36,575 nucleotides of DNA from an uncultured Desulfovibrionaceae bacterium (lineage in GTDB: Bacteria > Desulfobacterota > Desulfovibrionia > Desulfovibrionales > Desulfovibrionaceae): contig CALUUT010000045.1 of the NCBI GenBank assembly GCA_944324045.1, forward strand, positions 1-36,575, given 5' to 3'. Positions 22,983 through 30,944 of the stretch are shown here, one piece after another. Position 1 is the stretch's first letter; each line of letters begins with the position of its first letter. The notes under the pieces were generated by a model. The model searched no databases, was not told the origin of the DNA, and saw nothing but the letters and a program-made list of their open reading frames with translations. Both the position numbers and the translations under genes were made by a program.

Positions 22983-23288
22983 TCAGGTGCTTAAGTCGAT
23001 GATGACGCCGCTTAAATCTTCATCAGTGCGGATCATGGCCGCGTTCGCTTCAAAAGCGCTTTGCGTTCCGATAAGCCGCGTGAATTCCTTTTCGATCTGG
23101 GTGCCGCTTCCGTCGATATGCGCGTTCATGGTCACATTTTTGGGCGGCCGGCCGTCCGGCCCGTTTTCAGGGACGACGCTTTGCGGGTTGAACCCGTCCT
23201 TGCCCATGTTGGCGATGTTGTGGGCCGTGGCCTGCAGGCTGGCGCTGAGCTGCTGCATTCCCATAAGGCTTGTTTCGCTGATGCGCAT
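22983..23288 (-). CDS. Short flagellar rod/hook-like protein
   Basis: The 101-residue protein has the two end motifs of axial flagellar proteins. The N-terminus includes LQATAHNIANMGKDGFNP (like ANNIANxxTxGF) and the C-terminus ends FTRLIGTQSAFEANAAMIRT followed by DEDLSGVIIDL, the FlgBB_C-type helix. The central domain of a rod or hook protein is missing, so only the coiled ends remain. Start ATG 23288 follows GGAGGAG. No other flagellar gene is near. It could be a FlgC-like minimal rod component or a paralogue with a new role; I cannot decide. It is 32 bp before the MBL-fold gene and 49 bp after folE2. Confidence 0.75.
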   Translation of the reverse strand: MRISETSLMGMQQLSASLQATAHNIANMGKDGFNPQSVVPENGPDGRPPKNVTMNAHIDGSGTQIEKEFTRLIGTQSAFEANAAMIRTDEDLSGVIIDLST

Positions 23289-23337
23289 GGCTCCTCCAAA
23301 GCGTTAGACAGGTTTTTGCGAAATGCGCGGGCCGTTT

Positions 23338-24117
23338 TCAGTCCGCCGCATGGCTTTCAATGATTGCAAAGGCGTTATGCGCGTGAATGGACTCGAAACT
23401 TTCCACTTCAGCCCGGAACCACTGCACATGCGGGTGCCGTTTCAACGCCGTCGCCACGTTGCGCACCACGTCTTCGACAAAAAGGGGAGAGGCGAAAGCG
23501 CGTTCCGTGACGAATTTTTCATCTTCCCGCTTCAGCAAAGGATATACGGACGAGGACGCGGAGGCGTCCGCTATGTCGATAAATTCTTCAATCCAGGCGA
23601 AGCCTTTCATGCGGATGGACATGCGCACTTCCGCGCGCTGGCTGTGTGCGCCCTCTTTGCTTATGGCCTTGGAACACGGGCATACCGTCATGACCGGCAC
23701 GGTTATGTCGAGAATCATGTCCGGTTTGTCGTTTTTCATCTCGCCGGCAAGCCGGCAGCGGTATCCAAGAAGGGAAGGCGCGCCGGAAGCAGGAGATATC
23801 CTGCGCCGGAAATAGGTGAAGGCAAACGAAGCGTACGCGCTTTGGGCGGAAAGCCGCGCTTTTATGTCCCGGAGAAGATTTTTCATGCTCCTGTACGACA
23901 AATCCTCATTCCAGTTTTCCAGCGCTTCGATAAAGCGGCTCATATGCGTTCCCTTGAAGGCCGCGGGAAGCTCCACGCCCAGATCCACAAGGGCCACGGT
24001 GTGCTGCGCGCCTTTGTCGCGGTCGCTGACCACTATGGGCAACTCCAGTCCTTTGACGCCCACTCTGTCGATAAGCAGGGGCACATTGGCCGGGCCGCTT
24101 TGAATATCCTGCATCAT
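23338..24117 (-). CDS. folE2: GTP cyclohydrolase FolE2 (type IB)
   Basis: The 259-residue protein matches COG1469, the type IB GTP cyclohydrolase that makes 7,8-dihydroneopterin triphosphate for folate and queuosine. Hallmarks are the [18 protein letters not shown] start, RGTHMSRF-type [22 protein letters not shown] with the metal Cys, and GAHSQRAEV, then [13 protein letters not shown] at the end. FolE2 works with Mn or other metals where zinc-dependent FolE cannot, and is often induced in low zinc. The start ATG 24117 follows TTAAGGA; an ATG directly after it is equivalent. It heads the minus-strand cluster with the rod-like and MBL-fold genes. Confidence 0.95.
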   Translation of the reverse strand: MMQDIQSGPANVPLLIDRVGVKGLELPIVVSDRDKGAQHTVALVDLGVELPAAFKGTHMSRFIEALENWNEDLSYRSMKNLLRDIKARLSAQSAYASFAFTYFRRRISPASGAPSLLGYRCRLAGEMKNDKPDMILDITVPVMTVCPCSKAISKEGAHSQRAEVRMSIRMKGFAWIEEFIDIADASASSSVYPLLKREDEKFVTERAFASPLFVEDVVRNVATALKRHPHVQWFRAEVESFESIHAHNAFAIIESHAAD

Positions 24118-24473
24118 GCGTTCCTTAAGCAATTGCGGCGAAAACCGTTTTTTTCATCCGCGGAGTTTTTTCATTGGATGGTTTTATTTGCGGACGCGGC
24201 GCGCGGGTCCTGTTTTTCCATAAAGACGTTTCGCCAGAGCGCGGATTGAACTGACAGGGCGCGCAAAGCGCCAGACGGGCCGCGCGAACGTTTGAAAAAA
24301 CCGGAAAAATCCGCGATGCGGCTCAGGCGGCGCGAGCTCGCGAATGGCTTCGCCGCTTTTTTCGCGGCGAAAGGGCCGGTTCGCGCGTCTTTTTCATGCG
24401 TTTTTTTCATGCGCCTTTTTCCACGTGTTTCCGTCGCGCGTCCTTGGGCCGCATGCATCGCGTCTGTGAACGA
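24118..24473. other. Intergenic stretch with a hairpin, no supported gene
   Basis: This 356-bp gap contains a perfect 8-bp inverted repeat TTCGCCGC/GCGGCGAA around a T-rich loop (24349-24371). Two CATGCG-T runs follow at about 24396-24416. A minus-strand frame (24171-24404 from MKKTHEK) is open but shows no family or clear codon signal, so I do not annotate it as a gene. Confidence 0.45.
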
Positions 24474-24893
24474 TTATGCCAGTCTATCGCCTGTCGTGGC
24501 AAGGGATAATTCGCCGTGCTTGACGCCCTTGACCGCGGTCAGCTTGTCCGCAAGTGCCCGAAGCTGCGCGGCCGGTCCCACGAGCACCAGAACCTCAAGG
24601 CAGTTTTCGTGATCAAGGTGCACATGCATGGAAGCCACGATAGATTCATGCGATTCGTGCTGAAGTTCAGTGAGTTTTTGGGCCAGATCGCTTCTGTGAT
24701 GGTCAAAGACCAGAGTCAAGGTGGCCGCCGACGGTTGGGCGCCGTTTTCCCATTCCTCGCGCACCAGCTCCTGGCGAATGAGGTCGCGAATGGCTTCGGA
24801 ACGGCTGGGATTGCCCCGTTTCATGCACAGTTCGTCGAACTGTTTGAGCAGCGTGGAATCAAGGGAGACTCCGAATCGTATGGTCTGCCCCAT
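24474..24893 (-). CDS. nikR: Nickel-responsive regulator NikR
   Basis: This 139-residue NikR has an N-terminal ribbon-helix-helix ([30 protein letters not shown]) and a C-terminal ACT-like nickel domain. The four nickel ligands of E. coli NikR (H76, H87, H89, C95) are all present at H79, H90, H92 and C98, in QHESHE and [10 protein letters not shown], with identical spacing. NikR represses nickel uptake when nickel is sufficient. A very strong AAAGGAGG site precedes the ATG at 24893; the open frame extends upstream but without resemblance. It lies 113 bp after a methyltransferase gene. No nickel transporter is in the window. Confidence 0.95.
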   Translation of the reverse strand: MGQTIRFGVSLDSTLLKQFDELCMKRGNPSRSEAIRDLIRQELVREEWENGAQPSAATLTLVFDHHRSDLAQKLTELQHESHESIVASMHVHLDHENCLEVLVLVGPAAQLRALADKLTAVKGVKHGELSLATTGDRLA

Positions 24894-25006
24894 GTATGCC
24901 TCCTTTGCGGCGGGGCCGTCGCGTTTTGTCGACGCCGCGCCCGGCCGGTTGGGCGGCCGCAAAAAGCGCGGCCCGCGAAACCGTTTGGCGGCAGCGCCGG
25001 CCCGCG

Positions 25007-25702
25007 TCAGATGCGCCGCAACTCCCATATCTGGACGGAAACCATGGTTTTTTCGGGCGTGAAGGATGGGGCGCCCGTATTTTTCACGCAGGAGACGGAC
25101 CAGCCCGCGTCGAGCATGCGCGCATGAAATTCTTTGTATATGTTGCGTCCAGGCTCCGCAATCCATACCGTTCCGTCAGAAGCGAGCGCATAGTCAAGAA
25201 AGGCGGCCACAGGCTCGACAAAGCGCCTTTCATACATGATATCGCCGGCCCAGATGCGGCGGGCGCGTTTTTTTGCGATTGCCGGACGCCGCCAGTCCAT
25301 GACCGTCCAGAGCAAAGACGGCCGCTCCTGAGCCGGACGCGGCGCGTCTTTGAAGTTCAGATTCATGTTTTTGCGCGCATAGCGCAAGGCTTCCGGCTCA
25401 TAGTCGAACGCCAGAACCCGCGCTCCGAGAAGCGCGCCGATCATGGCGGTCAGCCCCAGGCCGCAGCCCATGTCCATGCACAAAGCGCCCTGAAGGGCCG
25501 CGCGCTGTTCGTAAAGCCATTGCGCAAGCGCAAGACTTGCGGGCCAAAGTTCGGTCCAGTACGGCACCCGTTCGTCTTCGCCGAAATCGTCTTCGCCAAG
25601 AGCCGCCCAGAGGCTTTCCAGGTCCGCCGGACGAAGAAGGGTCCAGGAGCGGCCCTGACCCTGGATGGAAATGCGGCCTTTGCGGCAATCGACGATATGC
25701 AT
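25007..25702 (-). CDS. Class I SAM-dependent methyltransferase (METTL21/ETFBKMT-like)
   Basis: The 231-residue protein has an N-terminal [19 protein letters not shown] block, which is the signature of the protein-lysine methyltransferase (methyltransferase-16) group. Motif I is [20 protein letters not shown], followed by [18 protein letters not shown] later [11 protein letters not shown] replaces the usual (D/E)xxY motif. The target could be a protein lysine, but this is inferred from the family only. The ribosome-binding site is weak. It is divergent from ettA and may be co-transcribed with nikR. Confidence 0.82.
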   Translation of the reverse strand: MHIVDCRKGRISIQGQGRSWTLLRPADLESLWAALGEDDFGEDERVPYWTELWPASLALAQWLYEQRAALQGALCMDMGCGLGLTAMIGALLGARVLAFDYEPEALRYARKNMNLNFKDAPRPAQERPSLLWTVMDWRRPAIAKKRARRIWAGDIMYERRFVEPVAAFLDYALASDGTVWIAEPGRNIYKEFHARMLDAGWSVSCVKNTGAPSFTPEKTMVSVQIWELRRI

Positions 25703-25802
25703 GGCGTGGTCGGATTTACGGAAAATATCCCGTGCTGTGGGCTTTTACTTTTTTATGGAAACCCGTATGCTCCTTTGTGTGAAGCGCGGGCGTCAAGCAT
25801 GG

Positions 25803-25837
25803 AAAACGCAACGTTGCGGGCGTCTTGCGTTTTTTTT
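25803..25837 (+). terminator. Terminator-like hairpin in the ettA leader
   Basis: AAAACGCAA (25803-25811) pairs perfectly with TTGCGTTTT (25825-25833), followed by four more T. It points toward ettA, whose ATG is 155 bp downstream. No plus-strand gene lies upstream to be terminated, so attenuation of ettA is the simplest reading. Confidence 0.65.
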
Positions 25838-25991
25838 CGTATCAGCGCGCCCATTGGAAATCAAGAAAAATATAGATATTTTGCGCAACTGCTGGTATCA
25901 CTGCCGCAACATGCCGCGACAGCGGCGCGGGAAAACGCCGCGAGTTTGTGTTTTTGTTCTGGTTTTATGCACCGCAAACCATGAGGAGCGT

Positions 25992-27671
25992 ATGGGCAGC
26001 GACGATAAGATTATTTATTCAATGATTCGGGTGAGCAAGCGCCATGGTCAGCGCGAAGTGCTTAAAGATATTTCCCTGTCGTATTTTTATGGGGCCAAGA
26101 TAGGCGTGCTTGGCTTAAACGGCGCCGGGAAGAGCTCGCTTCTGAAAATTCTTGCGGGCGTGGACCAGGCGTTTGACGGAAAGACCGTGCTGGCCCCCGG
26201 ATATGCCATCGGCTATCTGGAGCAGGAACCGCTTGTCAATGAACAGCGGACCGTGCGCGAGGTGGTTGAGGAAGGCGTCGCGGAACTGATCGCGATTCGG
26301 GACGAATTCGAGGCGATAAACGCGCGTTTTTCCGAGCCGCTTGAGCCTGATGAAATGGATGCGCTTATCGCCCGTCAGGGCGAAGTGCAGGAATGCATGG
26401 ACAGCAAAAACATCTGGGATCTGGACGCCCGTCTCGACATGGCCATGGACGCTCTGCGCTGTCCGCCGCCGGATACGCCGGTGTCCGTCATTTCCGGGGG
26501 AGAGCGCCGCAGAGTCGCCCTGTGCCGTCTGCTTTTGCAGAATCCGGATATCCTGCTTCTCGACGAGCCCACGAACCATCTGGATGCGGAATCCGTGGCC
26601 TGGCTTGAACGCTACCTGCAGGGATTTCCCGGCACGGTCATCGCCGTGACGCACGACCGCTATTTTCTGGACAACGTCGCCGGCTGGATTCTGGAACTTG
26701 ACCGGGGAAGAGGCATCCCGTGGAAGGGAAACTATTCTTCGTGGCTTGAGCAAAAGAAAAAACGTCTGGCCAATGAGGAAAAGGCCGAAGCCGAGCGCCG
26801 GAAGACGCTGCAGCGCGAACTTGAATGGATACGCATGTCTCCAAAAGGACGCCATGCCAAAGGCAAGGCCCGAATCAACGCCTATGAGGCCATGCTTTCC
26901 CATGAAAGCGAAAAACGGGCCCCGGACCTTGAAATCTATATTCCGCCGGGACCGCGCCTGGGCAAGCTTGTCATAGAGGCCCAAAATGTGAGTAAAAGCA
27001 TGGGCGACAGGCTTTTGGTGGAAGACATGAATTTTATCGTGCCGGCCGGGGCCATTGTGGGCATCATCGGGCCCAACGGCGCGGGCAAGACCACGCTGTT
27101 CCGGATGCTGACAGGCGAAATACAGCCTGATTCCGGCACATTGCGCGTGGGCGAAACCGTAAAATTCGCGTATGTGGATCAGGGACGCGAATCCCTGACG
27201 CCGGGCAAAAGCGTGTATGAGCTGATCAGCGGCGGATATGACACCATAAAGCTGGGCAACCGGGAAATCAACTCCAGAGCCTACTGTTCCCGGTTCAATT
27301 TTATGGGAGCGGACCAGCAAAAGAAGGTGGATATCCTTTCCGGCGGGGAGCGCAACCGCCTGCATCTGGCCTGCATGCTGAAATCCGGGGCCAACGTTCT
27401 GCTGCTTGACGAACCCACCAATGATATCGATGTGAACACCATGCGCGCCCTTGAGGACGGTCTGGACAATTTCGCGGGCTGCGTTCTGGTCATAAGCCAC
27501 GACCGCTGGTTTCTGGACCGCGTGGCCACGCATATCATGGCGTTTGAAGGGGATGCCAGAGTTGCCTTTTTTGAAGGCAATTTCACCGAATATGAAGAAG
27601 ACAGAAAAAAACGTTTGGGGCGGGAGGCGGAGCAGCCGCACCGCATGAAATTCAGAAAACTGACCAGATGA
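25992..27671 (+). CDS. ettA: Energy-dependent translational throttle protein EttA (ABC-F)
   Basis: The 559-residue ABC-F ATPase has two ABC domains: Walker A GLNGAGKSS at 41-49 with signature SGGERRRVAL and LLLDEPTNHLD; then GPNGAGKTT with SGGERNRLHL and LLLDEPTNDID. It has no membrane domain. EttA binds the ribosomal E site and slows or allows the first peptide bonds according to the ATP/ADP ratio. Length and sequence (GAKIGVLGLNGAGKS, SWLEQKKKRLANEE) fit EttA better than antibiotic-resistance ABC-F proteins. The start at 25992 follows GAGGAG; the frame is open 109 codons upstream, across the leader hairpin, but that part is unlike the family. A terminator follows. Confidence 0.95.
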   Translation: MGSDDKIIYSMIRVSKRHGQREVLKDISLSYFYGAKIGVLGLNGAGKSSLLKILAGVDQAFDGKTVLAPGYAIGYLEQEPLVNEQRTVREVVEEGVAELIAIRDEFEAINARFSEPLEPDEMDALIARQGEVQECMDSKNIWDLDARLDMAMDALRCPPPDTPVSVISGGERRRVALCRLLLQNPDILLLDEPTNHLDAESVAWLERYLQGFPGTVIAVTHDRYFLDNVAGWILELDRGRGIPWKGNYSSWLEQKKKRLANEEKAEAERRKTLQRELEWIRMSPKGRHAKGKARINAYEAMLSHESEKRAPDLEIYIPPGPRLGKLVIEAQNVSKSMGDRLLVEDMNFIVPAGAIVGIIGPNGAGKTTLFRMLTGEIQPDSGTLRVGETVKFAYVDQGRESLTPGKSVYELISGGYDTIKLGNREINSRAYCSRFNFMGADQQKKVDILSGGERNRLHLACMLKSGANVLLLDEPTNDIDVNTMRALEDGLDNFAGCVLVISHDRWFLDRVATHIMAFEGDARVAFFEGNFTEYEEDRKKRLGREAEQPHRMKFRKLTR

Positions 27672-27697
27672 GGTTTCTTGCGGTTTTGGAAATGTAT

Positions 27698-27730
27698 AGG
27701 GGCGCGGCGCAAAACCGCGCCTCTGTTTAT
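27698..27730 (+). terminator. Terminator of ettA
   Basis: AGGGGCGCGG (27698-27707) pairs with CCGCGCCTCT (27715-27724), one wobble, 7-nt loop, followed by GTTTAT. It lies 26 bp past the stop. Confidence 0.75.
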
Positions 27731-27829
27731 GGCGGCGCTTTTTTTCGCGCATCCGGGCGGGCCTTTGCGGCATTGTTTGAAAATGAAGCTGTTTGAAAAT
27801 GGAATTGGTTGGAGAAAAGGCGACCCATC

Positions 27830-27865
27830 ATGACAAGTCTGAAAATCTTCGGGAGGACGTTTTGA
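27830..27865 (+). CDS. Possible 11-residue leader peptide, stop overlaps next start
   Basis: ATG 27830 follows a GGAGAAAAGG site and encodes MTSLKIFGRTF. Its TGA overlaps the TTG start of the downstream gene (TTGA, 27862-27865). The GGGAGGA site for the downstream gene lies inside it. This arrangement is typical of translational coupling. It is too short to prove from sequence alone. Confidence 0.4.
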   Translation: MTSLKIFGRTF

Positions 27866-28899
27866 GGCGTCTTCGAAATATTGCGTGCGGGGCTCTTCTG
27901 GCGGGAACGCTCTTTGCGTTTGGCGTTTCGAATGCGGCGCAGGCCATGGGCGCGCGTCCTTCGGCGGCGACGGCCGGGTTCCGCACGTTGACGGTTCTGG
28001 ACGAGGCCGGCGGGCAAAGCTACAGCGCGGCGCTTTGGTATCCGGCCCACAAGGCGGAGAGCGAAATCAACGATGCGGACTGGCTCATTCGCTGCGCGCG
28101 AAACGGGAAGATGGCGGACGGCGTTTTCCCGCTGGTCCTTGTTTCCCACCACAGCGCGGGCAGCAAGCATTCCCTGCATGATCTCGCCGCCATGCTCGCC
28201 CATAACGGCTGCGTCGTCCTGTGCCTTTCCCATTCCGGCGACAACTACAGGGAAGCGGAGCTTGCGTTCACGCCTGAATTGCTGCCGGTCAGGGCGCGCC
28301 AGCTGAAGAGACTGCTGGATTTGTTTCTGACGCTTCCCGAGTGGGGCGAGCGCATCGACAGGGCGCGGATTGCCTTTGTGGGCGTCGGAACCGGCGCCGC
28401 CACTGTGCTGGCCCTGTCGGGAGCGCCCCTGAGCGCTCAGGGATACGACGCCTATTGCGCCGGCAATGTGAAGGACGACGTCTACTGTTCCCAGTGGGTC
28501 CGCTCACGAATGCGGGGGCTGGACGCCGCGTTCGCCGCGCCCCTGCCGGTTTGGAAGCCAGGGGCGCTGCTGCTTGTCGCGCCCGCATACGGCATGCTTT
28601 TTGAGCCGGGCGCCGCGGCGGCTCTGTCCTGTCCCGTCATGGTGTTCAGCGCCGGAAAGACCGGCAGCTACGGAGAAAAGGATCAGACAAATTTCATTAT
28701 GGCCGCGTTGCTGGGGCGCGCGCAGAAAAAAACGCTGCCTGAGTTTGCAGCGGAAGATTTTCTGGCCGAATGCCCGTCCTCATTTGACGAGCCGACCGTC
28801 GCATGCGGCAGCGCCGGCTCTGCGGCCCGCGAAATGCGGGAAGAGGCGTTTTTGCATGAGGCGACGGCGTTTTTGACGCGGGCCCTTGGGGTCAACTAG
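27862..28899 (+). CDS. Secreted dienelactone-hydrolase-like protein lacking the nucleophile Ser
   Basis: From the TTG start with a strong GGGAGGA site, the 345-residue precursor has a signal peptide (RRLRNIACGALLAGTLFAFG, cut near AAQA). An alpha/beta-hydrolase domain like COG4188 follows: LWYPAHKAE, FPLVLVSHHSAGSKHSLHDL (oxyanion region), and the elbow strand IAFVGVGTGAATVLALSGAP. The elbow should read G-x-S-x-G, but is GVGTG, so Gly replaces the nucleophile. Four or more Cys are scattered in the second half. It is probably a non-catalytic or altered periplasmic protein. An in-frame ATG at 27793 is possible but gives a poorer signal peptide. Confidence 0.75.
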   Translation: MRRLRNIACGALLAGTLFAFGVSNAAQAMGARPSAATAGFRTLTVLDEAGGQSYSAALWYPAHKAESEINDADWLIRCARNGKMADGVFPLVLVSHHSAGSKHSLHDLAAMLAHNGCVVLCLSHSGDNYREAELAFTPELLPVRARQLKRLLDLFLTLPEWGERIDRARIAFVGVGTGAATVLALSGAPLSAQGYDAYCAGNVKDDVYCSQWVRSRMRGLDAAFAAPLPVWKPGALLLVAPAYGMLFEPGAAAALSCPVMVFSAGKTGSYGEKDQTNFIMAALLGRAQKKTLPEFAAEDFLAECPSSFDEPTVACGSAGSAAREMREEAFLHEATAFLTRALGVN

Positions 28900-29029
28900 T
28901 CGCGCGCGCTTTGGGCGCGCATGTTCGCCGTCGCGCTTTTTTTACGGCGTGGCGGCGGTTAAAAGGCCGCAGGGCCGGGGGGCGCCCTGTCCTGTGCTTT
29001 CGGTGGGGTGCCGCCGCATTGCCCAGGCC

Positions 29030-29132
29030 GTTTCATCCATCTTCCTCTGTGTGGTTTTGTGCCCTTCCGGCCAAAAGGCCATATGCCCCTCCCCGCCTTT
29101 TCCCGCGGAGCATCAGATGGGCGCTTCGCGCC
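29030..29132 (+). repeat. Dispersed ~104-bp repeat, copy 3
   Basis: Matches copy 2 (16191) and, on the opposite strand, copy 1 (15125). Central GGCCAAAAGGCC is intact here (29070-29081). The copy lies between the convergent hydrolase-like and metallophosphoesterase genes. Upstream in the same 290-bp gap is a GCGCGC/GCGCGC hairpin at about 28903-28919; otherwise nothing is recognised. Confidence 0.85.
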
Positions 29133-29161
29133 TGGACGGGAAGGCCGCGCCCCTTCCACGC

Positions 29162-29184
29162 GCAACCCCCCTCAGGGGGGTTGC
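29162..29184. terminator. Perfect GC hairpin at the metallophosphoesterase 3' end
   Basis: GCAACCCCCC and GGGGGGTTGC form a perfect 10-bp stem with a 3-nt loop, starting 4 bp past the minus-strand stop at 29189. No T-run follows, so it is a terminator or 3'-end stabiliser with moderate confidence. Confidence 0.5.
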
Positions 29185-29188
29185 CGCC

Positions 29189-30337
29189 TTATTGTTGGCC
29201 GGCCGCGTTTTTTTCCGCGCGCAACACGATGCGGGTTATTTCCGAAGGCACGCCTATCCGGCAGGAAAAACCGTTCCATAACCCTGTCCCGGGGTGCACA
29301 TACAGCGTCATGCCGTTTACGTCATACAATCCATCGACGAATCCGTTATTGTAGCGGGCTATGAGCGGCTTTAAAAAAAACAGATGGCCGCCGTGGGTAT
29401 GCCCGGAAAGCTGGATATCCGCGGCCGCATGATGCGCGGGCGCTTCGCCTGGCCGGTGCGCGAGAAGAATGCGCACGGCGTTTGGGGCGTGGCGCATCGT
29501 TTTTTCCAGGTCCGGGCCGCTGCCGCCGAACTGGCGTTCCACTGAATCCGGCATGCCGGCGAGAACCAGCGCTGCCCCGTTTTGCGACAGGACTCTGTGC
29601 TCGTTATGCAGCATGTCGATGCCCATGTCTTTGAAAACCGGCAGCCATTGCCGGATATTGGAGTAATATTCATGATTCCCGGTTATGCCGTAAACGCCGT
29701 GCCGGGCCTTAAGTTCGCGAAGCGGCTCAAGTTCATGCCGGATTTTTTTCGGGCCCCCGTCGACCAGATCGCCGGTTATGACCACGGCGTCCGGATTCAG
29801 GGCGTTCGTCGCGCGCACGACGGCGCTAAGCCAGTCCCGTTTCAGCAGGGGGCCCACGTGAAGATCGGAAAGCTGCGCCAGCGTAAACCCGTCCAGCTCA
29901 GCCGGAAGGCGCGGCACGGCAATTTCCACGGTGCGCGCGTTGGGAACCTTCGTCGCCTGCCATACGCCAAAAGCGCCCAGGCCAAGCGCAAGCAGCGCAA
30001 GCACGGCGTTTTTGAGGGGCGCGGAAACAGGCAGGCGCAGGTTTGCGCCCATATGTCGGCCCAGCCATAAAAGAACGCTCACGATATCCGCTATGAAGAG
30101 CAGCGCAATGAGCAGGAGCATGGCCGCATACAGGGTTTCCATAAGCAGCAGAAGCCATCGCGGCAGATTCGGCGCAAACAGCAGGCCGCCGGCATAGCGG
30201 TATATCAGGAATTTTTGGCTGATGAACAGAAAGAGGAGCCCCAGAAGCGCCTTGAGCGCGGCATGGCAGGGAAGCGGAAGAATGAAGCGCGCGATGCCGT
30301 AGGCAAGAATGAAAAAGGAAAGGATGGTCAGCGTCAT
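29189..30337 (-). CDS. Membrane-anchored calcineurin-like metallophosphoesterase (YkuE/YaeI-like)
   Basis: The 382-residue protein has four or five hydrophobic segments in the first ~135 residues, then a metallophosphoesterase domain. It has the full metal set: LSDLHVG, ITGDLVDGG, GITGNHEYYS, ILLAHRP and LSGHTHGGH. Members of this group (YkuE, YaeI) act on phospho- or pyrophosphate esters, some on lipid substrates; the exact substrate is not visible. The ATG at 30337 follows a GGAAAAAAA site. Conserved LYVHPGTGLWNGF near the end is typical of the group. The gene stands alone, convergent with the hydrolase-like gene. Confidence 0.9.
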   Translation of the reverse strand: MTLTILSFFILAYGIARFILPLPCHAALKALLGLLFLFISQKFLIYRYAGGLLFAPNLPRWLLLLMETLYAAMLLLIALLFIADIVSVLLWLGRHMGANLRLPVSAPLKNAVLALLALGLGAFGVWQATKVPNARTVEIAVPRLPAELDGFTLAQLSDLHVGPLLKRDWLSAVVRATNALNPDAVVITGDLVDGGPKKIRHELEPLRELKARHGVYGITGNHEYYSNIRQWLPVFKDMGIDMLHNEHRVLSQNGAALVLAGMPDSVERQFGGSGPDLEKTMRHAPNAVRILLAHRPGEAPAHHAAADIQLSGHTHGGHLFFLKPLIARYNNGFVDGLYDVNGMTLYVHPGTGLWNGFSCRIGVPSEITRIVLRAEKNAAGQQ

Positions 30338-30944
30338 GTTTTTTTCCGATGCTGTGGATTTTTTTGATGGAGACGCCCTTTCGGGCGGCCGGCGTTTTTT
30401 TCGGCAAATGGTTCGCGAGACCGTTTCTGTATGGGGCGGCAGCCTGCGCCGTTTTTTCATTTTGCTGGCGAAACGCCGCCTTCGGGCGTTTTTTTGGCAA
30501 ATGCGGGCAATGCCCGTCAAGCGGTTCGCGTTTTTGAAACGCTTATGAGCTGTTCAGGGAATTGCAGATCATGACGGCATCGGCTTAAGGGGAAAAGCGC
30601 AGTCCGGCGGGCGTTTTTTGCGGGGCCTGTCCCGGCGCTGTGCGGGCTTTGCGCCGGAACGTTGCGCCGGAAAAAGCGCCGCTTTCCAGAAGTTCAAACC
30701 CCCAACCCCCAGGCTTCCGGCCGCCCCGTTTAAAAGGCCCGGAACCGGCATCCGGGACTTCACGGCATCGGCCCTGCGCCATAAAAAGAAGACGCGGCGA
30801 AACGGCCGCTTACGCCGGATGCCGCAATGCGTTTTGCGGCGTGCGAAAAAAAGCGTGGCCGCCGTCCGGCGCAAGCGGACCGGACAGCGTCGCGCGCTGT
30901 CTGCGCCCGGCCGCGCCGGCGTTTGCCGCTGTCGCGTTTTGCCG
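30338..30944. other. 607-bp gap, no supported gene
   Basis: No frame here has a convincing start, ribosome-binding site or family resemblance. Features seen are a direct repeat GCGCCGGAA (two copies, about 30650-30670), a perfect CCCGGA/TCCGGG hairpin at about 30738-30756, and two copies of CGGCATCGGC (about 30574 and 30765). It lies between the 3' end of the giant gene and the start of the metallophosphoesterase, both on the minus strand. Confidence 0.5.

Noticed and set aside
24171..24458. Minus-strand 95-codon frame between folE2 and nikR
   Set aside because: There is only a weak ribosome-binding site before an internal Met, no family resemblance and basic low-complexity composition; treated as non-coding.
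25225..25240. Possible NikR operator half-site TCATAC near the nikR/methyltransferase genes
   Set aside because: The matching GTATGA half at the required spacing is absent and the site is inside the methyltransferase coding region.
30569..30874. Minus-strand frames in the gap 3' of the giant gene
   Set aside because: Two overlapping frames look superficially protein-like, but neither has a ribosome-binding site or family resemblance, and the DNA contains hairpins and short repeats.
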